DNA from: Ricordea florida
Lineage: Eukaryota > Cnidaria > Anthozoa > Corallimorpharia > Ricordeidae
Direction of reading: 5' to 3'
Assembly (NCBI GenBank): GCA_949710005.1
Contig: OX453275.1
Span: forward strand, 29,198,718 to 29,262,717
DNA length: 64,000 nt
How positions within the stretch are numbered: the first letter of the stretch is position 1; the number at the start of each line of letters is the position of its first letter. The notes beneath the pieces were generated by a model, which saw only the letters and a program-made list of their open reading frames with translations, was not told the DNA's origin and did no database searches. The position numbers and the translations under genes are program-made. Shown here one piece after another: positions 37,105-46,609 of this stretch.

Positions 37105-38116
37105 TTATTGTTGTTTTTCAATGTTCAGCACTACCTTTGTCTTGTTGTTATAGGTAACATAAACTTTTGGCAGTGACAAAAACATATCATCTAGCTGATC
37201 TTGAGTAAGTGACTCAAGAATTTGCTCCAATGTATCATCAAAGAATGTTAAGTTAATTGTTCCATTGTCATGCTGAAACAAAACCCTGGAGGTACCAGTG
37301 CTTTTTGCAAGAGGCTGGTCTTTGTTTCAGGCCACAGCTTGGACATTCTACGATTTTTGTTTCGAGTGAGGAGATCTTTTTATTGCAGTTACAGCAAGAG
37401 TTGTATTGGCTGCTGTTGTTTATTCCCAAAACTGTAGCTTCAATGGAAGTTGATGTTGATGTTAGGGGCAGCTTGTTAGTAAGGCAAAGTGGTTCATGAA
37501 AAGGAACTGCTTCAACAATCACACAGCCAGTTTTTGCTGTGTTAAGGTGAATGTTATTGTTGGTGTCTTTTCTGACTCTCAAGTTAGTGAAATGATAGGT
37601 GTTGTCTTCCGCCACTTGTGAGGTGAAGTCTCCCCATAAAATAAGTTTGGCAGATCCATAAGGGTCAACGAGATGAGCTTCTGATTGGTTCAATATACCT
37701 GATTTAGCAGTTGAGAATTTTTTCACAGCTGTGAGGTTTATTAGCTTTGCCTTCATGCTTATCAGTTGGCCAACAAACACCGAGTTAAGTAATGACAGGT
37801 TCAATGTTTGTGGCAAAGTTTTCCTTTCAAAATCCAGTTTATCTACTTGGGATAGTTGTACATCTGGTCCCATACACACACTGGTTGAGCTTTTATCTAA
37901 GCGGAATGCGCTGATCTTAACTGGACTCTTGCTTTTACTGTGCTTGTTGAATTCTTCTATACATGGAGGAGAGAAGCAAACACCGCGTTTCACATCATCT
38001 TCACCACTTTGTATTTGGACGTCAAAGTACTTTGTTTTGTTGCTTGTCAGAATTGGTGACACATTGTGCAAATAGCCTGTTATAAAACTTTCATGCTCTG
38101 CTTTTTGTTCTTCCAT
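37105..38116 (-). pseudogene. OB-fold / replication protein A-like single-strand-binding protein, one-base frameshift
   Basis: An ATG at 38116 opens a 282-codon frame that ends at 37268. It has an N-terminal FITGYLHNVSPI...KYFDVQIQ OB strand block, a central EAHLVDPYGSAKLILWGDFT OB block, and near the end a zinc ribbon (CCNCNKKI...CPSCGLKQR). Just after KKHWYLQ the frame breaks: a GGG run at 37284-37286 has one G too many. In the next frame the natural continuation is LFQHDNGTINLTFFDD... to a TAA at 37105-37107. With the break ignored it resembles the OB3 end of RPA1. Proteins of this kind are common in cnidarian genomes and may be transposon-borne. Either a young pseudogene, or an assembly/sequence error. 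Confidence 0.7.
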
Positions 38117-38746
38117 GGTTGACTATCCAGAAATAGCTGAGGAAACAAAAAAGGAAAGAAATCAAACATAGTTGTAACAACTTGTCAACACCTCCCCCAT
38201 ATCTAAAACAAAAGTTACTTACCTATGACTTAACAGGTGCTTAAAATTAATTTTATGTACTGATCATGGAAAAAAATGTAAGTGTCACTCAGTGGCAGAT
38301 CCAGACTTCTTTCAAAGGTAAATGCCTGAGAACATTCTCCAGCCCTTCTGGCCTTGAATTAGAATGGTGGTAAAAAATGTTCAGCCTTTTGTGCCTTCAA
38401 ATTTGAACCATAAGGTCAGGGCTTATCCCCCTCACCCAATTCCATGCCTTTGATTAGATCTGCCACTGGAACCACAGGCATTAATATCACAAGCCAATTT
38501 TTTTTTCAGTAATATATTAAAACAATATTATTATAGTGGACCCTAAATATAATGAAGGGCCAAGGGACTGGTGTTATGTGTTCAAGAGAACAAGTTTTTA
38601 TTAAATCAATGGTGTTGACATATATTTTAGCATAAGTGAAGGTAACAAATATTGTTTGTTATACAGATACAGATGTCAAAAGCTTCAGTCTAGAGAAACA
38701 GTATCTTTTGGTACTGCTGGTTGGTTTTGTTGTTTTGTGATAAAAT

Positions 38747-39082
38747 TTAGCAAGAGCTTGTTATTCGTTTGTTATTTTGCAAAAGCTTGCTTGCTGCCAG
38801 TCTTTTTAGTCTTAAAAAGTTATTAAAAAAACAGTCACACTTGTGCAGATATGTTACATACCACAACACTAACCAATACAATCTGGAAGATTTTGGAGTA
38901 CATTTTCTGAGAATACACTTCAGCTTGTACCTAACTTTTCTCTTTTTCATGGACCTTGTAGTCTTTTTCGGTAATCTAGATGGCTCTCGGTCTCTACGTC
39001 GTTTCACTTGTTTGACTTTTTTGTAATGGCCACGAAACTCTTTCGCACAAGAAGGTGGTAAGCGCTCAACAATGCTGATCAT
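38747..39082 (-). other. Basic ORF upstream of the RPA-like gene, uncertain
   Basis: ATG at 39082 followed by a strongly basic stretch (KQVKRRRDREPSRLPKKTTR) ending at a plausible donor near 38932. It could be a leader exon of the RPA-like gene, but splicing to the acceptor at about 38137 meets a stop before the 38116 ATG, so it would not extend that protein. Confidence 0.25.
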
Positions 39083-39339
39083 TGCACGGTAAGAGTTCCT
39101 ATAATTTATCTTCAGGTAATAGTTATAAAAAAAATAACTTAAGTTCTGATATCAATGCTAGGTTCGCTTAAAATTATTCTAAGATAATAGATATCAAGAA
39201 CATTACTAGTTCTTGAACAAATTCCTGCGTATAAACAGACCACAGCTTTCGCAGCAATGATAGATGTTTTCACCTCAGACGTGGCAGAGCTTATGACAAA
39301 ATGTTTCAAATAGGGCTTATTTATTCCCTCGTCGGGCTT

Positions 39340-39460
39340 TGTAATCCCCAATAGGGGCTCAATAATCCCCAAAAGGGGCTCAATAATCCCCAAACGGAGC
39401 TCAATAATCCCCAAAAGGGGCTCAATAATCCCCAAAAGGGGTTCGATAATTCCCTTAACG
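39340..39460. repeat. 21-bp minisatellite, about five to six units
   Basis: The unit GGGGCTCAATAATCCCCAAAA recurs with single-base changes. On the minus strand it translates as the heptad GIIEPLL inside a 159-codon open frame (39139-39618). Because the unit is a multiple of three the frame stays open through the array; coding status is unproven. Confidence 0.85.
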
Positions 39461-40504
39461 GGCTTTTGTTTCCCCTCATGGGGCGTAAGCACAGGAGTAA
39501 CTCTGTAGCGCAGAGCTGCATATCGATCTTGAAAGCATCTTTCAAAGCCATTAAATCGGCCAGGTTGACCCGTACTTCGAAATCTGTGGCATACTGAAAC
39601 AACACCTTTCAAATTCATGAAATTAAGAGAACCTTACCTCACCTTCGAACGTTCACAGTAGAAAAACGATGCAATGCTAAGACTTCGTTTGTCCAAACGT
39701 GCCTAGCCAAACTACCACTTCGTTCGTCGAAGCGTGTGTTGCCTTCCTTCTCACGTGATCGTGACGCAATTGCTGACTCACTTCTTCGTATTCTATTGGT
39801 TCCGAATGTTGACTTTGATTTGTAATTTATTCGCAACCAATGGTAAAGATTACGATGATTCACGATTGAGTCGCGACATTCATCGAGATTTACGACAGTT
39901 TCACGACAAATGGTTACGCTTTACCCACCAGTCATGTACTAAGTCACAAAATGGACTTGCAATGGAAATCTCAGTCAAACTACGTGAATAAAATGTCACA
40001 CTTGTACTATATGAAGCAGTGATCAAAACTTCTGCAGCTCTGCATGGTGTCTGCACATTTGCATATGCAAATAGCAGACACAACAAGATGCAGAGTTTAA
40101 TTAGCAACATTAGAAAACTCAGAAGCCTCTGTATAAAAAGAATCATGCAGATTGAGAAGGGTTTTTCTTCGATAAATTTAATTTCTTTTTTAATTTTGCT
40201 GTAAAATATGTTTTTAAAGGACTCCGGAGGTTTTAAAAAATCAAACAGTTTGTGTAGCATTGTTGCTTCCTATAGTTTTCTGATTAATCTGACGTCGATG
40301 AAATTCAGATTATTTGTTTCGAGGGTATTACTGTGGCTCACAAATGTCATGCAAAACCACATTCCTTTTGCCATTTAGCGAATTTTGGGCGACTTGTTTT
40401 AGGAGCGTTTTAGCGGCATTTTAGCAACGCTTTAGCGATATTTTGGCAACTTTTTAGCGACTTTTTAAATAGCGGTTTTTCGCGAATTTTCAAACGACTT
40501 TTAA

Positions 40505-41905
40505 GGCGGTAACCGGTCAATTCGCTAACGCGTCATTTCGCTAACGTCCAATTCGCTAACGTCTTAGGTCGTTTCGTTAACGTCTAAGGTCATTTCGCTA
40601 ACGTCTCATAAATCGGTAAATTGGAAGCATGTGTAGATGGTTTACCTTGCAATATTGAGTATTAAAGTTCTTTTGCAATAAGTTTTAGTTGATTACCAGT
40701 TTCGTAGTATGTTTCGACAGATGTATTTTCCGCTGGTATGAAGTTTATGCAGTTCGTTAGCAGCTTATGTTTCTCGTCTTTCTCTTTTTTTTTTTTTGGA
40801 GCACGCCGTTATGGCGTGTCTCCAGGGAGTTTGTGGTTGCTTGGGTTTAGTATTTAAGGCTTCAAAGAGTTGCTCGATTCCTCTCGCTCGCGTTCTCCTT
40901 CCTGACGTTTATTTCATTTCATTTCATTTCTCGGTTCGGCAAGATTTCCGCACCGGTCCCTACTTCATTATGCATGCATCAGATGAATTGTTCACATGTA
41001 ACTAAAATTACAGGCGGCGGATTCCAGACCCCTACGAAAGCTGATCGCCTACGTCAAGCGACAGTGGATCGAGAATGCAGTCTTCTCGCCAAAGGACTGG
41101 AGCGTTTACCGGCAACCAATCCGCACAAACAACGACATCGAAGGATGGCATCACGCGCTCAACCGTCGAGCTGGTGGTAAAAGTAATTTGCCGTTGTATA
41201 TTCTCATCGAGCTACTACACCGTGAGGCGAAACTTACTGCTATCAGTTCCAATCATAGAATTCACAAAGATTATTAGGGTTTCGGATTTATACTATTTGC
41301 AAACTAAGTCTGACTTACAGTGCACCAAGATTATTTATAAACTAGTCTTCGGTCTTAGAGTTCGCCAACAAATTATTTGTAAATATTTCACAGGTGTAAT
41401 TATTAAAGATGTTCATCGAAACACTTGTTTCCTATTTCTGTAGTTATATATTGTATTAAAATAGAATTTTAGATAGAATATCAATAAAGACAACGACATT
41501 TTTTTATTTTTGTGCAAGTTATGTTTCGATCGGTATCAGTTTCGATCGATACAAGTCTCGTACAAAACATAGAAGTGTCATTACGTCTTTATTCCTGTAA
41601 ACTCAGGCTCGCGTAAGACTCACCTTGTCCCAGAATACACATCGGCCACTTTACGTATCCGCTGACCGTGATGTTATAAGACCGCAGTATGATGTTTACC
41701 GATATCGGCGATACTACGAAACTGGTAATCAACTGAAACTTAATGCAAAAGAACTTTAATACTCAATATTGCAAGGTAAACCATCTACACATGCTTCCAA
41801 TTTATCGAACTTACCGATTTATAAGACCTTAGCGAAACGACCTTAGACGTTAACGAAACGACCTAAGACGTTAGCGAATTGGACGTTAGCGAAATGACGC
41901 GTTAT
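40505..41905. mobile_element. Mutator-like (MULE) DNA transposon, internally deleted
   Basis: Long terminal inverted repeats at 40529-40710 and 41711-41901 (about 185 bp, over 90% identical by eye). Their outer halves consist of repeats of TTCGCTAACGTC. The inside holds the 3' part of a transposase frame (41010-41277). Copy B lacks the insertion, so it entered after the duplication or was lost there. The right end is truncated relative to the left and about 45 bp of host sequence is missing at the site, so the expected 9-bp target duplication cannot be read. Confidence 0.8.
41010..41277 (+). pseudogene. MULE transposase, C-terminal exon fragment
   Basis: Open frame reading RPLRKLIAYVKRQWIENAVF, WSVYRQPIRTNNDIEGWHHA and LNRRAGGKSNLPLYILIELL, to TAG at 41275-41277. 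RTNNxxEGWH followed by a LNRRAG-type block is the hallmark end of MULE-domain transposases in invertebrates. The frame begins after a splice-acceptor-like TTACAG. The DDE core is absent, so this copy cannot move itself. A partial copy of the 54.6-kb MITE (40938-41001) lies just upstream. Confidence 0.75.
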
Positions 41906-43809
41906 AAGCAGCTTTTTACAGACTTTTTAGTGTCTTTTGTAGCGACATTTTTTAGCGAATTTTGTAGCATGGATTTTTACGGCCATGTATGATAATGTAT
42001 GGCTATAAATGGCTGTTTTGATATATATGCCTGTTTACGTTGAACCATGACAAAAAGTCGCTTAAAGAAGTTACCATAGGAGTCGCCAAGAAGTCGCCAA
42101 AAAGACAAGTCGCTAAGAGATTCGCTACAAAAGTTGCTAAAAAGTCGCTAAAACACTGCCTGTTTACGTTGAACCATGACAAAAAGTCGCTTAAAGAAGT
42201 CACCACAAGAGTCGCCAAGAAGTCGCCAAAAAGACAAAAGTCGCTAAGAAATTCGCTACAAAAGTTGCTAAAAAGTCGTTTAAATAGGAAAAGAAACGCG
42301 TTTTTTTTGCACGGCATTTTTGAACCACTGTAAAATTAAATTCTTGCAAAGAAAAAGTTTTCTCGAAAATGAAGCACGTGAAATTTAATACCCTGCCATT
42401 TAAATCACGTGTCAAGTCCAGCTGTAAGCACAATTCGACAGTGTCGTGTAGTAATCTAGTACAGCTCTACTTTTATTGCAAAGGAACATGCCAGCCCATC
42501 CCCAGTTTTTCTTTCTTTTGTTTCTTACGTGAAACTATCGCTATGGAAAAATATCATTCGACTGTATTGTTTTAAACCCAGATCGGCATTTTGAGAATTT
42601 TCGTGAAATTTTATTACCCGACAATAGGAGTTCATTACACGGACCGGGTGATGGGCTTCTGGCGACAATGAATTCATATTTTGGACAAGTCGCGAAATTT
42701 CAACCTGACGAAATATGCCTGTTCCATTTTTCCTCAAAAATAAGTAATAAAAAGCTTTATATTACATCCTGGAGTTTCTTACTATTCTTGTAACTCAATG
42801 ATTTAGCATGTCAAAGCGATTAGTTTTCTATTTTCCCATTTACTTTCACACAGGGCTGTCGCTCAACTTGTCAAAACGGCTCCACCATTGTTGGATTAAT
42901 GGATGTTTTCCTCCATTAAGCAATTTTCTAACTCAAAAGTTATTGAGGAAACAATAACAATAGTAAGTAGGTAGGTTAGTAAGAGACTTTTGAGGAGAAA
43001 GACATGTGACAGTAAAATAAATTAGAGCAGGCCCCTGATTAGAGATAAATTTGAGGCCGTCTGACGATAAATACTAAAAACACAACATGGCTACAGTAGA
43101 ATAGTAAACTTAAAGTTTCGAATGAAAAGTGCCTAAACGAGAGAGTAAAATTAAAATCAGATTAAGTCGTTTGTGTTCATAATAAAACTGTAAAACTGTA
43201 AAAAGTGTTAAGATAAATCTAAAATAATAACAACGGTAAAAGTAACTGAATTTTCGACCGCCTTGTTCTTGAGGAGTCATTTCAGGGTTATTTATACCGT
43301 TTTTAATAACTTACACCTGGTTTAATATTTTTTAACAATTTGATTAAAGAAAGTAGTTGTGGTGTTTAGATCGGAGTAACGCGTTCATTAGGCGGGCCTA
43401 TCGTTTTAACTACACAAACAAGATCATTTTTACATCTAATCAGATGTATCTGGTGAGTAAGGAAAAACGGAGTGGTCTTATCGACAGAATCGTTAGTGGC
43501 ACTTATTATGTATTGCGTGACCTGTTTCCATGTAAACGTAACTGGGCTCTTAAAAGACACAGGCTATGACCTCATGGTCCCTAAAGTGAAAACCTAACTC
43601 AAGTGAAAACTGAGTGGTTTTAACGCACTTTTTAAATATCTTTATTTCTTAACATCTAACAACTTCATTTCTGTTATTTTTTCATAATATGTTTTTTTTA
43701 TTCTAGTTCAGTGTTGATCGTAAAGCCACTCACATGTTATGTTTGATCTGTTAAATGATTAATAAAGACGTTTCAACTAAGACTGCGGTCCATGCCTGGG
43801 TTTTGGTTG

Positions 43810-44736
43810 TCAGTCTTTTTCGGTTCTTAATAGCTTTCTTACAGCAGCTAACATCGCTCGACGAACATTTCTCATTTTCCAACAATAGATTATCGGATTC
43901 AAAGAGGAATTTAAGAACAACAGAGTTTGTGTGTAGTAAAACAATGTTCTTCTTGTAACAGTTGGACCATACAGTGTTATTGCTGTCATACTGCAAGAAT
44001 GTGGAAGATAGCAAACTAACAACAGAAGGTAAACATAGAACGCGCTAATCGCCGCTGACTTCTTGGCTCCTGGAGTTTGAGCCATTTCTCTGCCTTGAGC
44101 ACGTGCTACGAGTTTTTCTTGTCTTGTTATGGCCTTTCTATGGCGCCTCACAACAAAATAAATTTTAAGGTATATCAGTGATGTAGCTGTGAGGCAAATT
44201 AAGCCTGCAACACCATATGCCAGTACTATGATATCCGTGTCCAGCCATATCAAAGTCAGTTGTGATAACACACTCGTGGACCAAATAGCTACAATTGCTG
44301 TACCAACCCGCTTTTGAGTTACAAAATGACGGTATCTAAGGTGAAAATGAACAGCCATTAGCCTGTCCACGCCAATGGCTAAGTCATTTAAAAACGAAGC
44401 TGATGAAAGTACAGCTACAATAAGAATGAAAGCTGATGTAGTTGAACATCGGAGGTAACTGTATTTTCCTGCCAGTGTTTTCACAATTAATGCAATGTAC
44501 AAAGGTTGGCCTAACAACCCTACGGCAAGATCGGACACCGTCAGGCTGAGGAGCAAAGTTTTTAAGGGCTTTGATAATGTTGCAGCCTTTCTTAAACCAT
44601 ATATTGTCAAACTGTTAGCTGTGATGGTGGTAAAACACAACACTCCGTTAACGCAGCAGTTAACAATAAGCGTTGGACGTAGATGTTCAGTCTCCGAGAA
44701 ATGTTGAAGCGATTTGTTGCATAGTGGAGTTGCCAT
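43810..44736 (-). CDS. Rhodopsin-family (class A) GPCR, paralogue 1, intronless
   Basis: 308 residues, complete, single exon. N7 is a glycosylation site (NKS). TM1 has N41 (TITANSLTIY) and TM2 has D69 (SLTVSDLAVG). A Cys precedes TM3, and TM3 ends VDRLMAVHFH, a DRY variant. TM4 has AIWSTSVLS, TM6 has VCYLPHSC (CWxP variant), and TM7 has LNSSLNPIIYCW (NPxxY) followed by a short basic tail. It therefore has all the switches of a working plasma-membrane receptor. Small single-exon receptors with such short termini are expanded in cnidarians (melanocortin/adenosine/amine-like clades); the ligand cannot be deduced. Part of duplication copy A; its twin is at 49021-49950. Confidence 0.95.
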   Translation of the reverse strand: MATPLCNKSLQHFSETEHLRPTLIVNCCVNGVLCFTTITANSLTIYGLRKAATLSKPLKTLLLSLTVSDLAVGLLGQPLYIALIVKTLAGKYSYLRCSTTSAFILIVAVLSSASFLNDLAIGVDRLMAVHFHLRYRHFVTQKRVGTAIVAIWSTSVLSQLTLIWLDTDIIVLAYGVAGLICLTATSLIYLKIYFVVRRHRKAITRQEKLVARAQGREMAQTPGAKKSAAISAFYVYLLLLVCYLPHSCSMTAITLYGPTVTRRTLFYYTQTLLFLNSSLNPIIYCWKMRNVRRAMLAAVRKLLRTEKD

Positions 44737-45111
44737 CTTCAGTTCAAAGAGTTCACCGAATCGGGTCTCAGTTGAGTTGAATTGAGTTTCGGGTTAACAG
44801 GTTATGCGGGAAACCGCTTAGTACTCGCCTTGGTACAAGGGATGCGCAGTGTGGACTTTAAACGTACTTATGATATACCTTTTGTGGATATATTAAATTC
44901 CACTGTCGTCTGTCCAAGCTGTGACTCACATAGCGTAGAATGCCTATTGTTCTCGGGACATTTACTTACAGTTGGAAAAAGTGTATAGGTCTGCCATGAC
45001 GCTTGTCATAATATTCATCGATGCTTCGAACAAGCTGTTTTCATTGGTTGCTATGAATGCGCGACAATACTCATTACCTCATGATGGGGCGGCAAACTAA
45101 ACAATGAACTC

Positions 45112-45540
45112 AAAGTGATGAAAAATGGTAGGGTTGTGGGATGTGGCTTGAAATGACAATGTCAAAATGTAATAAGGGTACGTTAAAGCCACATATATGC
45201 GCACTGAGGCGACAGTGGTAGAAGGGATTAAACCCTGTTGCCACCAAAAAAAAAAGGATGAAAAAATTGAGCTCAAAAGCCAGCAGCCATGGACAGCTGT
45301 TTCGGCCTTGTTAATTTTTCATCACTTTGACACTCATAATGTGGGAACCTAGAGCTCATCTGCTAGCTGTGCCATGCTGATGAGGCCTAACAAGGCCGAA
45401 ACAGCTGTCCATGGCTGCTGGCTTTTGAGCTCAATTTTTTCATCCTTTTTTTTGGTAGCAACAGGGTTTAATCCCTTCTACCACTGTCGCCTCAGTGCGC
45501 ATATATGTGGCTTTAACGTACCCTTATTACATTTTGACAT
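45112..45540. mobile_element. Palindromic element containing a hammerhead ribozyme, flanked by 14-bp direct repeats
   Basis: Arms at about 45167-45310 and 45393-45539 are inverted complements (GTCAAAATGTAATAAGGGTA at the outside; AACAAGGCCGAAACAGCTGT at the inside). The sequence TAAACAATGAACTC occurs at 45098-45111 and again at 45541-45554, as if the target was duplicated on insertion. The loop side carries a complete hammerhead motif. No coding frame. Unique to the interval between the two duplication copies. Confidence 0.8.
45371..45415 (+). ncRNA. Hammerhead ribozyme, type I, minimal stem III
   Basis: Every consensus element is present. GCCATG (45371-45376) pairs with CATGGC (45410-45415) as stem I. 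The CTGATGA core is 45377-45383. Stem II is GGCC-TAACAA-GGCC (45384-45397). GAA is 45398-45400. ACAGCTGT (45401-45408) is a self-complementary stem III, and C45409 is the nucleotide 5' of the predicted cut. Hammerheads with a tiny self-complementary stem III are known from Penelope-like and related animal retroelements and act mostly as dimers. The inverted left arm retains only the GCC-GAAACAGCTGTC-CATGGC half. Confidence 0.8.
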
Positions 45541-46270
45541 AAACAATGAACTCGCCGCCTATTGTTTCTTTCTTTGTTTCACCGAACTCAACGCGCTTTT
45601 GTTATTTTTAAAAATATCGAAACAACTCACCGCACGCGTGTGTTTTTTGTTCGTTTCTCAAAAGCCAAACATCCACGCATTAACTCATTTTCGCGTAATG
45701 GATTTGCATTTGCTTTAAGGAGGTTTCGTTGTGTGGAATATGTAACACTGGAATCAAAGCTCACTTTGTTAATCTTCATTGTGTCTGCGCGAGCAAGACA
45801 ATTGTGTCGTAAATAAAACAATTCTTTCACTGTCTGCAGTTTGCGCGCGGAAGCGAAAACGAACTATAAACAACCTATTTGTTCCGTCTTAGGATGCTTT
45901 TTAACTTTCGTGTATCCAGAACAGCCGGTGAGTGAATTTAAATAATGGAATAAATCAGCTGGAACAGTAAGCTCAGTTTTAAAATTCGCGGCAATTATGA
46001 ATCATTTTACACACGAGTGGCTTTTATGAATGGGTATTGTTTTAGTCTTGGTGACCATTGTTATTCGGTCTTAGGCTTGAAACAATAGCCCACTTGCTCG
46101 AGACGCGCCATTTTCAAACGCAACTACAACTAGCAGTTTTTAAACCGAAAAGAACAGTGGTTCCCGTTGACCGATTTTTAATCTTTAAACATATTCCGGT
46201 AGAAAAAAGATAAATTTTTTATTTTCCGTTCGTGGGTTGGCGAAAATCAGCAGAACTTTTAAGAAATTTC

Positions 46271-46609
46271 CTTGAGTCAAATAGAAACTTCACACAGTTA
46301 AGTATGTCTTTGTACACTTCCTGGAACACAGGAAATACCTTTATCAGTTAAGGAACGTGTTCCAAAGTTTTCTAAACTTTTATGTTACAAACCAATTCGA
46401 GTACAGCTGACTACAACTTACACAACAACAAACAGAAACCAAACAAATTTATACACTTGGCAAAAAAGAACACAAATTTGGAGGACAACCAATTTAACGC
46501 GAAAGGGACAACTTATTAGATATTGTTTATCTTTTTCATTGCCATCCTCTGATGTAACTTTTGCGCCTTTTTTATCTCCGTTTGGAGCCGGTGAAACGAC
46601 ATCCGCCAT
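46271..46609 (-). pseudogene. Truncated PDXDC1 5' copy (exons 1-2)
   Basis: 46271-46708 repeats 35899-36341: the PDXDC1 ATG (46609), the 31-residue first exon starting MADVVSPAPNGDKK, and exon 2 up to FLFDSS. The first donor is destroyed: the GT at 36150-36149 has become AT at 46516-46515, and homology stops inside exon 2 near its 3' end. No downstream exons exist here, so it cannot make PDXDC1. Confidence 0.9.

Larger units (their letters stand above)
40370..42330. repeat. Repeat with TTTAGCGACTTTTT / AAAAAGTCGCTAAA arms (copy A), split by a MULE
   Basis: 40370-40504 is a run of GCGACTTGTTTTAGG, TTTTAGCGGCATTTTAGC and AGCGACTTTTT variants. 42055-42290 carries the inverse (AAAAAGTCGC, GTCGCCAAGAAGTCGCC, GTCGCTAAGA). 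The arms form a long degenerate inverted repeat. In copy B the same repeat is uninterrupted at 46980-47530. Confidence 0.7.
40077..44927. repeat. Segmental duplication, copy A (main block)
   Basis: 40082-40504 aligns with 46711-47132, and about 41906-44927 with about 47181-50140, at very high identity. Copy A additionally carries the MULE insertion (40505-41905) and a 35-bp segment (about 43583-43617) absent in copy B. A PDXDC1 5' portion (about 35899-36341) belongs to the same duplicated unit (aligns with 46271-46708). Confidence 0.9.

Noticed and set aside
37257-38075. Plus-strand ORFs over the RPA-like gene
   Set aside because: Antisense shadows of the conserved minus-strand frame; no domains.
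42003-42333. Lys/Ser-rich protein of VAKKSPKR repeats
   Set aside because: Encoded by the GTCGCTAAA word array, differs in repeat number between copies A and B, open on both strands; not a credible gene.
43751-44988. Extra ORFs over and around the GPCRs (also 48962-49921)
   Set aside because: They are opposite-strand or out-of-frame shadows duplicated along with the receptor.
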